The translations under genes were made by a program, and so were the position numbers. Below are positions 33,981 to 45,624 of a stretch of DNA of 64,000 nt, piece after piece. The stretch comes from Apostichopus japonicus. Lineage: Eukaryota > Echinodermata > Holothuroidea > Aspidochirotida > Stichopodidae. The notes beneath the pieces are model-generated. The model was given only the letters and a program-made list of their open reading frames with translations, ran no database searches and was not told the DNA's origin. Position 1 is the stretch's first letter. Every line of letters begins with the position of its first letter. The DNA lies in NCBI RefSeq assembly GCF_037975245.1, contig NC_092568.1, positions 26,656,501 to 26,720,500 on the forward strand. The letters are read 5' to 3'.

Positions 33981-36277
33981 GCTTGATTGAATTGCAAAAC
34001 ATTTTGGGCTTCTGACAGAACATTCCTCAGGTAATATAATGGATTTGGTGAATGCTGGTAGAATATCATATGAAAGGTCACAAAATACTCAAAAGATTCT
34101 TTTGAACAAAAGGTACAGACATAAATAACATATATATAGTGTACACCGCAGCATTTATGGCATTTTGATGATGTGTGGCATTAGTACACACTGTGCTTGT
34201 GTTCCTTTGAATGAAAAGTTTTCCGTCACAACAAGAACAACCCTATAAAACTCTTGAATCTCTTCAGATATTCAACATTAGTTGAATGGATACCCAAATG
34301 GTATTGTAATGCCTGATCACAGAGACAATTTAACTTGTAAATTAAGCAACAGCATTTGCCAATGGTACACTCAACAAATCCACAAAGTTAAACATCAAAT
34401 ATTGACACAGAGGTGCAATAAGAAAGCAAAATCCATAGAAACCACTTCGCAGAGAAACCTTCCCAGACAGTTGAATGGCAACAAAAAGGACATCAATCTC
34501 CAATGTTCACCACAATTGTTTAGTCCAAGACTCACACACACACACACCAGTTTGTAAGGAGAGAGCAGAATGCATGGGAAATGTATAAAATCCCATATTA
34601 AGAGTTCCCTGTGAGAGAGCGAGACCCAATCATGAATACAAGCGGAGTACAAAATCTACGAATACCAGTACCTACCTGTTACTGTACAAGTATCGTACTT
34701 GCAGGAATACAGGTCTATTTTTCAAAAATATCCTTGAATACGACTACAAAGTCATGCAAGGACTAGCCTTGGCACAAGGATGAATATGAATATGTAATCA
34801 CCTCATTTATTGCAAGATATTACAATAATTACTATTCTCAAGTAGAGAGGAAGAAAGTAATGCTGCTATAAAGGCAGAATTACGTAGATGTTCTACAAAC
34901 TGAAAATTCTCTACTAATTTATGGCAATTCCGCTTACACCTCATTTCAAACCTTTCGACTGAATACTTTTGAAGCTTAGAAATCCCATTGCTGCCGTCCA
35001 CCATGCAAAGCTTGAAATTAAGCTTTGGTATGTTACTACAAACGAGAGGCACTTCTTTCTGCTCCTACGTTACTACCCATAATTACCACACCACAGCACA
35101 CTATATTTTCGGCTCGACAAAAATAGATAATTACTTTTTATCTTTTCAGTTATTTGCATTCGTATATTTAATGAAAACATTTGGATATGATTTTAATAAG
35201 TTTTAACTTTGAAATATGGAAGTTCTAACTCAATAGTGTCAAAGAACAGTCAAAACATGTTAGCAAGAAAACATTTTTTTAAATTAAAGTATGAAAAAAA
35301 ATGAGTGAATTGCTTAAAGCCTTGCAACTAATTTTATGCAGCAAGCTGCATATCGTCTATATTTGATTTAAAAATTACTCCATATTTTCTCCAAATATAT
35401 GATACTACCAATGATTGCTAATTTTTGATTTGGCTAATACAGAATTCTCCTTTCCAACATATATAGTATTGAAGGAAATACTACCACTGTTAATGTCACA
35501 AATCTTGATAAATTTCTATATTGAGAATAAAACTCCTAAAGGAATATTAGCTTTAGAAGCTTTCCTAACTGAAAAGACTTTATATCCTAATCCATTATCA
35601 TAAAAATATTAATATATGTGACATTGAAACTAAAGAAAACATCCAGACTGACGTAAATTATGCCCTTGAAAGTATTTGAATTAGTTCTGCCTTGGCCTAA
35701 AAATACATCCAACACATAAATACATTCCCAACTCTTTTCTCCTTCTACCCTCTTGATAGTCAATTCAGCACTCAAATTAATGGAAACAGATTTACCTCAA
35801 AGTACAATTCTGGCTGTAACAGTTGCATAAAACGATTCTGTGACACTATAAATTGTTCATTAATAGACTTCATTCAGTGGTTAGACAAGGGGTGTTGCAA
35901 TAGAGAAGTTTTATTATACCAATTTATGTTCTGGATTGTAAATGAGATAGCAAAAGCATAGAGAGACATATATATGTATATAAAAAGAGGAAGTCAAATT
36001 ATCCTCTGTTCACTGTTCAGGATCTTCTACAAAATGCAGCCCACCTACTCCAGATAATCCTTCTTCCATCCATCAAGCCAAAGTTTGAACAGTTTACTGA
36101 AAATCAGTTGTGGGATGAATTTCACTGTAATCGATTTTTGATTGCCTCCTTTTTGTATTTTTGTAATATTTGAAAGTCAATTTAGTCAAAAAAATCCTTT
36201 GTCATAAAATATTTAAACCCAAACAAACAACTAAACAATTAAGTAAAAGTAGAAATAATACTCCATAATGCTGTTTT

Positions 36278-36604
36278 TTAGAGGATTCCTAGATTCATTT
36301 CCTTGCTGATTTCCATATTTTTGCATATTTCGATTAGTTTGTATAATTTTGCGTCACAGAATTCGTTGTCTCTCTTCGATCTATATTTCTTCAGTATCTT
36401 TGTTCTTTTGTCTGTACTAACAGATATGATTCTTCTACAGTTTGCTTGTATCGCCTCCATCTTGGGCATTGAGGAAAATTTATTCTCTTGCACTATATTT
36501 CTATAAGTCTTTTGTACTCTTTTAACATAATGACAGTCGAATATCTCAAGGGAGCAAGATTGAACTACGAGGGTACATGCTCTGTCAAGCATCACATACT
36601 GCAT
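36278..36604 (-). other. Unrecognised open frame of 108 codons
   Basis: An ATG-started frame rich in Lys, Glu, Ile and Cys (MQYVMLDRACTLVVQSC ... SKEMNLGIL) inside intron 1. Its composition is less biased than neighbouring chance frames, but I recognise no domain, and an AT-rich intron yields such frames by chance. It could be a remnant of a transposon protein. Low confidence that it is a gene. Confidence 0.15.
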
Positions 36605-38555
36605 TGTACTTAACCTCTACAAAAAGATTCTTCAAATTTTAATAAACACACTCAAGAAAAGCGCAACAGTGCCTAGCATACAGTCCGCAAATAAGGAAAA
36701 CTGGCAATTTATGTATCAAGGAGGAACTGGCATAGACCTGTAAGTCCTGCCAAAGCAAAAATAACATGTAAATTGTTTACATGTATGTAAATCAGCCAGA
36801 GTAATCAAAGAAAATTCCAAGTGACAACCACAGCAGGTGTAAGCAGCATGAACTATTTTATCAGATTAAATTGATGACAGAATATAAAATGCCTGTATTA
36901 ACTAGCATCAGCAATACTCCAAAACTTTTGACATGCCAGGGATAAAAACTTGCTAGAACTTTTGAAAACCTGCTTTCCTGAAGTTAGTTCCATAATTTTT
37001 TTCCGACCCAGCGGAGTGCTAAATTAAGCTAAATATTACATATTTCATTGAGGGGAAATTCTTTGAGGATAGGTTGATGGCACTAGTTTGTACTCATGTT
37101 TGAGAAAACATGAAATGAATGACCACTATTTGATGTTCTAGCCTATGTGTGGGAATACTGGGTGACCTTTGGATTAAGTTCAATATCATCCATGTACAGA
37201 ACACCTAGTACTACGTAGCAATGATATGGACAGAGTGTGGAGAAGGAAAAGTTATTGGCACATTTTCCGCACAGTATGAATGCTTAAAGCCCACTCGATA
37301 CTGTACAGTATAATACTGTACTGTAGATACTGGGTATTCATGTGACAGATAAACTATCTACTTCTACTATAACTTGATTTGCTGCAGCCACAGTTTTGGA
37401 TGATGACACTACGTAACACTTCATAAAAACTGACACATCTGATGTATCACATAAAATAAAACTTTGAAGGCTCTAATTGTTGCGTTTTGATGACCCTACT
37501 ACAGACTGCCGAGACCTTAACAATAGAAACCTTGACTGTACTACTACTCTAAGTACTGTAGTCAGAGCAACAGTCACTGAACACTGCAAATAGCATTCTA
37601 TAAATCAAATTAAAGTGATTGGCTTGCAATATCAGTTCTGTTCTCTGCCCTACTTCCTGCTGCATAATTGGCTTTCAAATGAACTACTTAACAATTATCT
37701 GTAACTCTACAATGATGAGCGAACACGCTTTCACAGTGACTATCAATGTTAAAAGCTTGCACCAGTTTCCATGTCCATATCCATTTACCTTCTTTCTTTT
37801 TTTTCCCATGTACTTTATGACAGCCACATTATTAATGCAGAGTCCGTCCTCTGATCCGAGAAAGACACCGCATATCCAGTTAATCAATGAAGTGATCAAA
37901 CTTCCTTTGGAAGAGTAATTCCCTTCTTCATAATGCTTCTCCTTAATTAATAACTTGGACTAGCCTAATAGTAAATCAAATATCTCTTGTATCCCAGGGA
38001 GGCTAGATCATAGGGAGTACAAGTCTGTATTTACAGCCAATACATAATCACTGTGATTGATGATAAAAACTTGCAAGACCAGAAAATGTTCTCAACTATC
38101 CATCACCGAGATGATTAACAGCAGTACTAAGACAAACATAAACAGAAGGCAAAATCATGCTCTGAACGTACAGTTTGGCTGAATGTACGCACAAACAGAA
38201 AAGTCAGAATTTCACAAAAGATGCATAATATAACCCATTATTGGTAAAAGCAACGTATCTAAGAAAGAAATGCTGCAGCAGCTGCAAGATCTCCTGCAGC
38301 CAGACAGAATCAATATCCAAAGATTATCTCAGAAGACCAGCAATGCCTATAGCGTGGAACTGTGTAGTGAAGAAGGTTGCATCCTACACAGCCTGCCTGC
38401 AGGAGACTGCAGCCCCCTCAGCCGCCTACTTTCAACACCATGCCTGGAGGCTACACTTTTGTGTGTTGTACCTTGGCATTTCCAAGTTCAGTAAGGAATG
38501 AGCTTGTTCGGGAAATGTGTGATGAGCTATGCAAGGTAGATCAGAGGGCATGATA

Positions 38556-38590
38556 TGTAGAGCTGAGACAGGTAAGAGAGGACTGAAGAA
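38556..38590. repeat. DIRS right-end-like relic
   Basis: GAGACAGGTAAGAGAGGACTGAAG matches the right outer end of the intact element (GAGACAGGTAAGCGAGGAGCGAAG) at most positions. No convincing partner end was found nearby. It carries CAGGTAAG on the plus strand. Confidence 0.4.
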
Positions 38591-38903
38591 ACAAAATATT
38601 CAATCATATGCTGTACAGAAGCAATCAGTTATAACATATATTTATGATGTTCGCAACGCACAGACAAGGGACGAGGAATTTGAAAATCTGGCTTTCCGCA
38701 AATAACAATGCTTCAATTTAAAAATCCTGAATGGTCTGTGAAATATAATATGGGTAAAGTTAAAACATGAAAAACTTTGTCTTCTAAAGTTGTTAACTTA
38801 ATTGGTTACTTGGGAGGAATCCTGCTATTTTTTGGGGGGTTTAAACGCTGAAAAATAAGCCTTGACATAAGTTGAGCTCCACTGGCAGTAGTTTGATACT
38901 GTA

Positions 38904-39220
38904 TTATAAACCTACTAACACATCATAAGGTATATACCTACTAACACATTATAAGGTATAAACCTACTAACACATCATAGGGTATAAACAGGCTACAAAC
39001 ACATCATAAGGTATAAACCTACTAACATATCATAAGGTATAAACATACTAATACATCATAAGGTTTAAACCTACTAACACATCATGAGGTATAAACCTAC
39101 TAACACATCATAAAGTATAAACCTACTAACACATCATAAAGTATAAACCTACTAACACATCATAAGGTATAAACCTACTAACACATCATAAGGTATAAAC
39201 CTACTAACACATCATAAGTA
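38904..39220. repeat. Minisatellite, 26 bp unit
   Basis: About twelve tandem copies of ATAAACCTACTAACACATCA followed by TAAGGT. The last copies are the most uniform. Single variants such as ACAGGCTACAAAC occur early in the array. Non-coding, intron 1. Confidence 0.93.
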
Positions 39221-41077
39221 TAGCAAAAAATTAAATGGTGACAAGCTCAAGGAACACCATGCCTCATTATATACTATATTAAAGTTGACCAGCAAGTAAG
39301 GCTAATAAATTTTATAAAATATAATTTTTTTTTTTATAGATGAGCCAAGATATAAACAGAAAATAATTAAAACATCATATATGTTCACAGTTAAAAATTT
39401 AATAGAGAAATTTAACACCAACTTGTAGGCAAATAATACTAGTCACTCACCACCTACTGTAATGCAGAGATAATGATTGAGAAATTACTAAAATGCATGT
39501 AGCTAGCAAGAAGGTTATTTCTTATAAATTGATGCTGTGAGTAATTTGAATCTGCACTGATGATATGAAAGTGCTGTACTATGCAGTACATGATAAACTC
39601 TATCATATCAAATACAAAACTAGTGACACCACCAGCTAAATACCCACCATATGCACCGCATTTAGTATAGTCACAGAAAAGTGTTGCATATTCATGTTAC
39701 TGTAGTTATAAATGAAAGAAAACAAATATTGTAATATCTTTCACAAACCATATACATCAACTCTACCTACAGGTTGTGTATCAACTTGTGGATCTGGACA
39801 AAGAATCCCTACAATTCTGATCTGTGGCAGTAGAACTAAAACTGAGGGGAAAATTTTAAAATCACAGTACAAGAGTTTTTAACCTCTAGCATCCATTCAA
39901 CTGGCCTACTGTATGAGCCTCACAGTTAGCAATTATTTATACTTCCTGAAAGGGTTAGCTAATTTCACGTTATGTTGTCAAGTGTTATAATGATCCCATC
40001 AAGTTACTTGAGAAAAGGTCAAATTTGGTGTTAAATTTAGACTCCTTCCTGACTCTCTAAACGGTATTAAAATGAGTATTCATTTAATGGGGTAAATTTC
40101 TACCCTTGGCAGATTGCCTACTTTACAAGTCGACCTGCCCCTTAAAATGCCTCTTTTCAATGATTCTAACAAATTCTTTGAGAAGAGGTCAGGTTTGTTT
40201 TTAACCTTAGAAGACTAATTTAGAATATTTATGTCAGAATAAAAACTTTCTTTTGAGTATTTGTTAGGATGTAAGGGAGCTTCATAACTTTATTTCGACC
40301 CTGCAGATTTGAGAAACTTGACAAATTGCTAGACATGTTTCTACTGCAAAACCAGTTACGAATAATAATACTCGACCAAACATCACTATACTGAACATAC
40401 TATGTAGACATAAAATGTTCAGTAATTGTCCTGTGACGAGATGGGTCCTCACGTAAATCTAGCCATGGTAAAATGCCTCTATTCCTACCACTGAAAACAT
40501 TTTAAAACAAAGGTTAGTAGGATACACCTGACACTACCACACAAATGACAAACAGGGTCCAAATTTATCGATACCAAAAGTCAGATGGTGATTAACAGAA
40601 TCACCTTGCTGTGTTATCTCACTATCATGCAGTGTTATCTCACTATCAATCTTACACTAACATTTAATGCTGTACATGTGTCTACAGTTCAACACTGTGT
40701 GCAAGTTAGTTTCTCTTACCAGCCACCTATGATAAATACTGGACTCCGAAGAATTGCATCCATCACACACTCACCAGGGAATAATTTAATGATTCAAATT
40801 TTGCATAACATTTATTTAAAGCTCTGAATTTTGTCTCTCATCGAATAGTTAAATGTGGTTTCTGAGTATGAAAACTGCTATCTTTGCACTGTGATCCCAT
40901 CTTCCCCATTTTGCATACCGTAGTATTTTGCAATACGATACCTGATAAATTAATCCCTTGAGTTTCTGTGGTCTTTGGTCATAGTTTAATTGCACCAGGC
41001 ATACTGTCCCCCTCTGAACCATCCTATAACAAGAGTCCATAAGTCTAAATACATGTCTAACTAAAAGGAGAGGCAAA

Positions 41078-41594
41078 ATTCCAAAACTTACCTGGTTTGG
41101 ACATTTATAATTCTCATCACAACAGCACTCTCGCTCTACTGTGTCTAGAGTAAACTGGTAACCTTTTAACACTGTGCACCCTCTACAACCAGACTCTGCT
41201 GGTCAAAACCCTCCATTCTCATGCTACCACCCAAGGTATTTATAGAACGTTTGTTTCGTCACAGATTTTCCATCATTTCGAATCTCACGGAACTGTTGTA
41301 ATCAGGACCGATTTTGGTGTTTACAGAAGAGGCAGATCTTTGGTCTAACTATCGTCCGTAGCCCGATGAGTATCCTTTTTAATTTGGAGTGTTGTTGGAT
41401 GGATCCTGGGCACTGCCAATCTCCCATTTTCAAAGGCTTTATCAGGGTATATGTACAGTAGTGGTTCTGCAAATTGCTTCCACTACTTTACAGTTATAGA
41501 GGAGGCACAGTGTTCAAAGGTTACAGGTTCTAGACATTGTACCGCGAGAGTGCTGAGGTTGTGAGGACACAGGTAAGCAAGTAGCAATGTAAAT
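41078..41594. mobile_element. 517 bp non-autonomous DIRS-derived element
   Basis: The left end ATTCCAAAACTTACCTGGTTTGG matches the left outer end of the intact element, and the right end GTTGTGAGGACACAGGTAAGC followed by AAGTAGCAATGTAAAT matches its right end. The two ends are inverted repeats of each other for about 110 bp (CACTCTCGC, TGTCTAGA, GGTAACCTTT and ACACTGTGC blocks pair). The left interior follows the long ITR in order, including GCAGATCTTTGG and GATGAGTATCCTTTTTA against CGGATCTTTAG and GATAAGTATCCTTTTTA. No protein frame. Its members would depend on enzymes from full-length copies. Confidence 0.75.
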
Positions 41595-42055
41595 GCCTAT
41601 ATCTTTTCTTTATAGTATATGATACCCATGCTTGCCAGAAATCCTGAAGGATGTCAAAGTTCACAGAGAACGAATTAGTGTAAGATGTAACACAAACAAA
41701 TTGACAAATAATCATCATCGCATACAAGATGTAGTCAAACAAGATTAGAGAAGTAATTCAGCTACTTAGAACACTTTACACTCTCAACCTCTTCCAGAAA
41801 CAACACAAATTACTGTATGTCTTTCAATGCTTGGAAAAATTGCAATAACATTTAAAGTGGTTTATGGTTTGATTTTCGACATTTATAGCCTCGTTTGGTA
41901 TTAAAATGTCAGACACAAGCTATAAACAGAAATTGGAAAAGTTTATATGCTAAATATTAAAGGTGAAACACAGCATTTAGTTTTTGGTGTTTGTGTTAAT
42001 AGGTAGCAGGTGTATACCACCCATTACTTTACCCCACCTACACCCATTCCGTCCT

Positions 42056-42115
42056 TAACAAAGAAACTTAATGGTTTGGGTATTTATGAGTAATGATACT
42101 TACTGTACCTGCATT
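42056..42115 (+). repeat. Weak DIRS left-end relic
   Basis: AAACTTAATGGTTTGGGTATTTATGAGTAATGATACTTACTG follows the order and spacing of the left outer end of the intact element (AAAACTTACTGGTTTGGATA, then TTTACGAGTGACGAGCTTACCTG). Similarity fades after about 50 bp. Confidence 0.45.
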
Positions 42116-42271
42116 CAGCCATCAAAATATACCTACCATCAGCTGTTATCAAGTCCATTGTCCGTACCAAGTACAGTAAGCATTCACTAACATTCTGGTA
42201 GCATACATGTACAAATCAGATTTAAGATTTTATACTTCATGCTAACTGTTTATAATAACATTTATGATGAG

Positions 42272-42315
42272 AAAGGTTGCCAAGGTGATGTGCACACAAC
42301 ACCTTGGCAACCTTT
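42272..42315. repeat. Perfect 16 bp inverted repeat with 12 nt loop
   Basis: AAAGGTTGCCAAGGTG (42272-42287) and CACCTTGGCAACCTTT (42300-42315) are exact complements. The loop is ATGTGCACACAA, itself containing GTGCAC. With one bulge the pairing extends a few A/T pairs further. It could fold in the B56 pre-mRNA or be a small foldback transposon remnant. Confidence 0.85.
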
Positions 42316-42837
42316 TCTTTACGAACAAAAGAATAACAATAACTGGTTTCAATAATCAAGGGTACTTACAACTAATAGTGCTGAGTACTCTACTCAAAAG
42401 TACGGATACACACTGAAACACGTAACATGGCATTGAATGCCTACAGTACTGTTTAACATAAATCTTGACTCAACTCTGGGATTTATACCCATTGACACTG
42501 TATTCCACATCAAATGATGATTTCAAATAATATTAATTGACCTTTGCCCTGAGTTCCTAAAAAATTTGGAAAAGAATATGTGGAAGTTCTTACCATGTCC
42601 ACATTTGACTACAAAGGGCTCATAAATGTCCATATCCAGAATAGTTTTGCATATTCAACAAATTGTGTAAGATGACCCCTATATGACCTTTGACATTTAC
42701 TTCCTGAACACTCATATGATACACTTTTCACAATAGTTATGAATAAAAATTATCAATGGATAATCATGTACATATCTTACGTATATGGGTATGCTCAGTA
42801 GATGGATATATATATCGTGAAGCAATGTATTTCTCAC

Positions 42838-42979
42838 CTTTCAATAGGGCTAGTGGTTGCAGTTCTGTGTTTTGCTGGTTCTGATATTTTGAAGATCCCT
42901 GTGACTTCTTTTGTTTCCCTTTCCTTAATGATTTCTTGGCAAAAGGATCGATCCTGTCTACTACTGGCCCAGATGACAT
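42838..42979 (-). CDS. PPP2R5E: PP2A B56 regulatory subunit, first coding exon of the long form
   Basis: The ATG at 42979 opens 47 codons plus one base: MSSGPVVDRIDPFAKKSLRK, then a basic Ser/Gln-rich stretch ending ELQPLALLK. The Lys/Arg-rich N-terminal tail followed by ELxPLxLLKD is the B56 signature before the structured core. The donor is TTGAAAG/GTGAGAAAT. The split codon G/AC becomes Asp when joined to exon 2 (LLKDTPPAEQ). The tail is disordered in relatives and differs most between isoforms, with localisation signals reported in several. Upstream, the exon extends 33 nt as 5'UTR to a clear acceptor, so the transcription start is in another exon further right. Confidence 0.94.
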
Positions 42980-43012
42980 TTTTATTCACTTTATCAACTG
43001 TTCATGAAATGC
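42980..43012 (-). other. PPP2R5E: 5'UTR portion of the first coding exon
   Basis: A long pyrimidine tract ending TTCTATTGTCTCACAG precedes GCATTTCATGAAC, an excellent acceptor 33 nt before the ATG. The upstream ATG in GCATTTCATGAAC reads ATG AAC AGT TGA and stops at once. This shows at least one non-coding exon upstream of 43012. Confidence 0.75.
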
Positions 43013-43060
43013 CTGTGAGACAATAGAAAAGATGAAGAGGAAAAATGTTAGTAAACTCCC

Positions 43061-43130
43061 AACAGCTTACTGGTTTGGATACTTGTGAAAATTATGAACC
43101 GTGATACTTACATGTCTCGTATACATCTGC
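43061..43130 (+). repeat. DIRS left-end relic next to the first coding exon
   Basis: CAGCTTACTGGTTTGGATACTTGTGAA and GATACTTACATGTCTCG align with the left outer end of the intact element, with a short insertion between the blocks. It begins 49 bp from the acceptor of the first coding exon. A possible right partner lies at 44900-44945. Confidence 0.5.
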
Positions 43131-43334
43131 ACTCCTATCTCCCTAGCTTACGACAGTTGGTAAAAAGTTTGCGCTGCACCCCCAATCCCCTCCCCCATCC
43201 CCTCTCCCAACCTTCTTGACCTCATCAGGTCACTGCTATCAGCTTTGCAAATCTACCATTCTGAAGTTTTCGCCACTTGAATTTTTAGAGCATTTCATTT
43301 TGAAGATTACAACAGAAGACATGTTGATATAGAA

Positions 43335-43739
43335 CAGGGTTGTTCAACCTTTTGCAGAGGAGGGCCACATGGAATGATTATGATGAAGGAGGGGCCGCAT
43401 GAACCCTACGCTCGATTTTTCGATTTTTTGCCCGAAGCCCAAGGCAACAAAGTGTGAGCACTGCGCGCGGAGCGCACTGATTTATTTTCCTTCCTGATAA
43501 AACAGATGAATAAAGTTCAGTCGCCCCCCCCCGTCCGCTGAGAGAGTGTTACACAAACTGACCTGTATGCAGTTTTTTTGGACCCAGAAGGTTCGAATGA
43601 TTGATTATATAGCTTCAAATTGTTATCAATAAATCTGCTCACTAAAATTTCGCACCGTATAGAGCATCTCTGGCGGGGCCGGACACAACCCTGCGGCGGG
43701 CCGGACTGTCGCCCGCGGGCCGTAGGTTGGACAACCCTG
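43335..43739. mobile_element. Non-autonomous hAT element (405 bp) with 8 bp target duplication
   Basis: Terminal inverted repeats CAGGGTTGTTCAACC and GGTTGGACAACCCTG (one mismatch) are flanked by an exact 8 bp duplication, ATATAGAA (43327-43334 and 43740-43747). An 8 bp duplication with CAGGG-type ends is diagnostic of hAT transposons. The interior is GC- and CpG-rich (GGGCCACATG, GCGGGCCGGACTG, GCCCGCGGGCC), and the subterminal parts echo each other. There is no transposase, so it depended on an autonomous relative. Confidence 0.92.
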
Positions 43740-44899
43740 ATATAGAAACTGAGGGTAATCTCCATTTACACCTCCTTTTTAAGACTGACTGTAATCTGAA
43801 TCAATACCATGAAGAGAATCATAGTACACTTCAAGATAACTTGATTGCCAATAATTTTCTAATCATCTTTTCCATTGCATGCATACATCAGTTTCTTCCA
43901 AATGTCTCTCTTTTGGATTCAAGTTTTATTTTTCGAGAACAACATAAATCAGACAACTCTGCATAACAGTTACGATTCATTAAACAAGTTAATCAAAGCT
44001 TCAGGTTCTGTTTTACATGAAAAACCTTGTAATGTTTAAAAAATATCATTTTTAAACAAGATTAAGATTTATTAGAAGTTTTACTTTTAATTTTACAGCA
44101 TAATTTTATTTCCGTGATTTATTTTACGCAAACAAAAATTTCCATGTATCCTCTTTTCATTTAAGTGAATAAATATCCATGATTTTGAAAGAGACATGAT
44201 TTCATCCAACAATCAGTGTCAATATTGTTTCAAAGGAAATCACAAAACACTGTACAGTAACACTATCTATCATCATTTCTTTTCATGAAAGGGGCATATT
44301 ATCACAGGATGCACTGATTTGCCAATATATTTTATTGTTTTACTTCTCACTATCCTCCCATTTTACAGGTTCAATAAAAAGTAACACAAGTCTATCTTTC
44401 ACACTGACAAGTGAAGATGGTCTGTGTGCTTAATCCTGAAAACACCCCTGGGAAGCCTCAGAGCTTGACAGCTTGTAGTCCAGCATTCCTTAAAAATGCA
44501 TTTCTTGCAGACATTTAACGTACAGCATGGCCAGACTCTTTGATGAAGTACAGTATGCTAATACTGTAGGAGTTGATTTGTCAATCGAGAATGTTTCAAG
44601 CAGCAGCTTTCTTCAAAATGTCAACGAATTAAAGAGAGGAAAGCTGAATCCAGTCATGACATTTCAGGAGCTTTGTATCAGTTTGAACTGGTGTGGTCCT
44701 TCAGTGTAGTAGAGGCGACTCCATATCCTCTGACTTGTCCTTAGAGCATGAAACTAATCGACACATGTCATGCTCTGAATCGAATCTAGGAATCGAAATC
44801 AGGCAATAATTTACAATTTTAGGATTAAAGGGTTGATGATGATACAATTTAAAATGTATACAGGACGATTCACAATTCACAGGACGTACTTCTGAGAGG

Positions 44900-44945
44900 T
44901 GTTGGTTGTCACTCTAGGTGAAGACAGGTAAGGGACAACTAGTAT
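44900..44945. repeat. DIRS right-end-like relic
   Basis: GAGAGGTGTTGGTTGTC and GAAGACAGGTAAGGGAC resemble GAGGTGCTAAGGTTGTG and GGAGACAGGTAAGCGAG of the intact right end in the same order. Together with 43061 it could bound a ~1.9 kb non-autonomous copy into which the hAT element later inserted. Confidence 0.35.
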
Positions 44946-45284
44946 TAAAAGGATCTAATAGTGCAACTATTATAGTGGTACATCATCCATGTGAAAGACA
45001 ACATGCAAGTGCTAGCTATAGACTATTCATGTGTACAGTATGAAGACTTGGAGACTTGTGGAGGTCAAAAAGATAGTACTTGAACGTTTTACGGTTTGAG
45101 CACAACCTACGGTGCTGTAAACTGTAACTGAATCGCTTTACAGTAACACCATGGTGAAAAATAAACAGAAAAGTAAGGGATACAGAAATGACTTCCAGTA
45201 GGCACTATGAGATTATACACTAGACAAAATGGCACCCCCTGGATGATACACACATTAAAAAATATGAAACCAAGTGTGACGAGT

Positions 45285-45605
45285 CTGTACCTCCAAGTGT
45301 ACAAGTTTCCAAGTGTGACTAGTCTATACCTCCAAGTGTACCTTCAAGTGTACTGCCAAGTGAACATTCAAGTGAACATTCAAGTATACTTCCAAGTGTG
45401 TATAGTCTGTGCCTCCAAGTATACCTTCAAGTGTACTTCCAAGTGTGAATATTCTGTGCCTCCAGGAGTACTTTCAAGTGTATTTCAAAGTGTGACTAGT
45501 CTATACCTCCAAGTGTACCTTCAAGTGTACTTCCAAGTGAACATTCAAGTGTACCTTCAAGTGTACTTCCAAGTGTGTATAGTCTGTACCTCAAGTGTAT
45601 TTAGA
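45285..45605. repeat. Minisatellite based on CAAGTGTAC(C/T)TTC
   Basis: Around twenty-five copies of an ~11-12 bp unit, interleaved with longer units containing GTGTGACTAGTCTATACCTC. In one frame it would encode a repetitive LQVYLQVYFQVNIQ-like peptide, but this is low complexity without gene structure. It directly abuts the tRNA-like head of the SINE. Confidence 0.88.
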
Positions 45606-45624
45606 GCTTGGAGTCAAGTGTACC

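Larger units (their letters stand above)
22339..42837 (-). other. Intron 1 of the B56 gene (20.5 kb), host of the DIRS element
   Basis: GT-AG intron with donor AAAG/GTGAGAAAT at 42837 and acceptor CCATTGCAG at 22339. Besides the listed elements, the stretches 22770-24430, 34000-36270, 36610-38900 and 39230-41070 are AT-rich and show nothing recognisable. A DIRS right-end-like motif, GAGACAGGTGAGAGAGGAG, occurs at about 23951-23969. Confidence 0.85.

Noticed and set aside
38241-38501. Two overlapping frames of 74-86 codons as exons
   Set aside because: No family resemblance, no flanking splice sites in phase, and a local CTGCAG-rich composition.
38904-39220. CRISPR-like array
   Set aside because: The 26 bp units are directly adjacent with no spacers; it is a minisatellite.
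42764-42837. Continuation of the first B56 coding exon past LLK
   Set aside because: The frame continues GEKYIASRYIYPS, but a strong GTGAGAAAT donor sits exactly where the family switches to the next exon, so this is intron.
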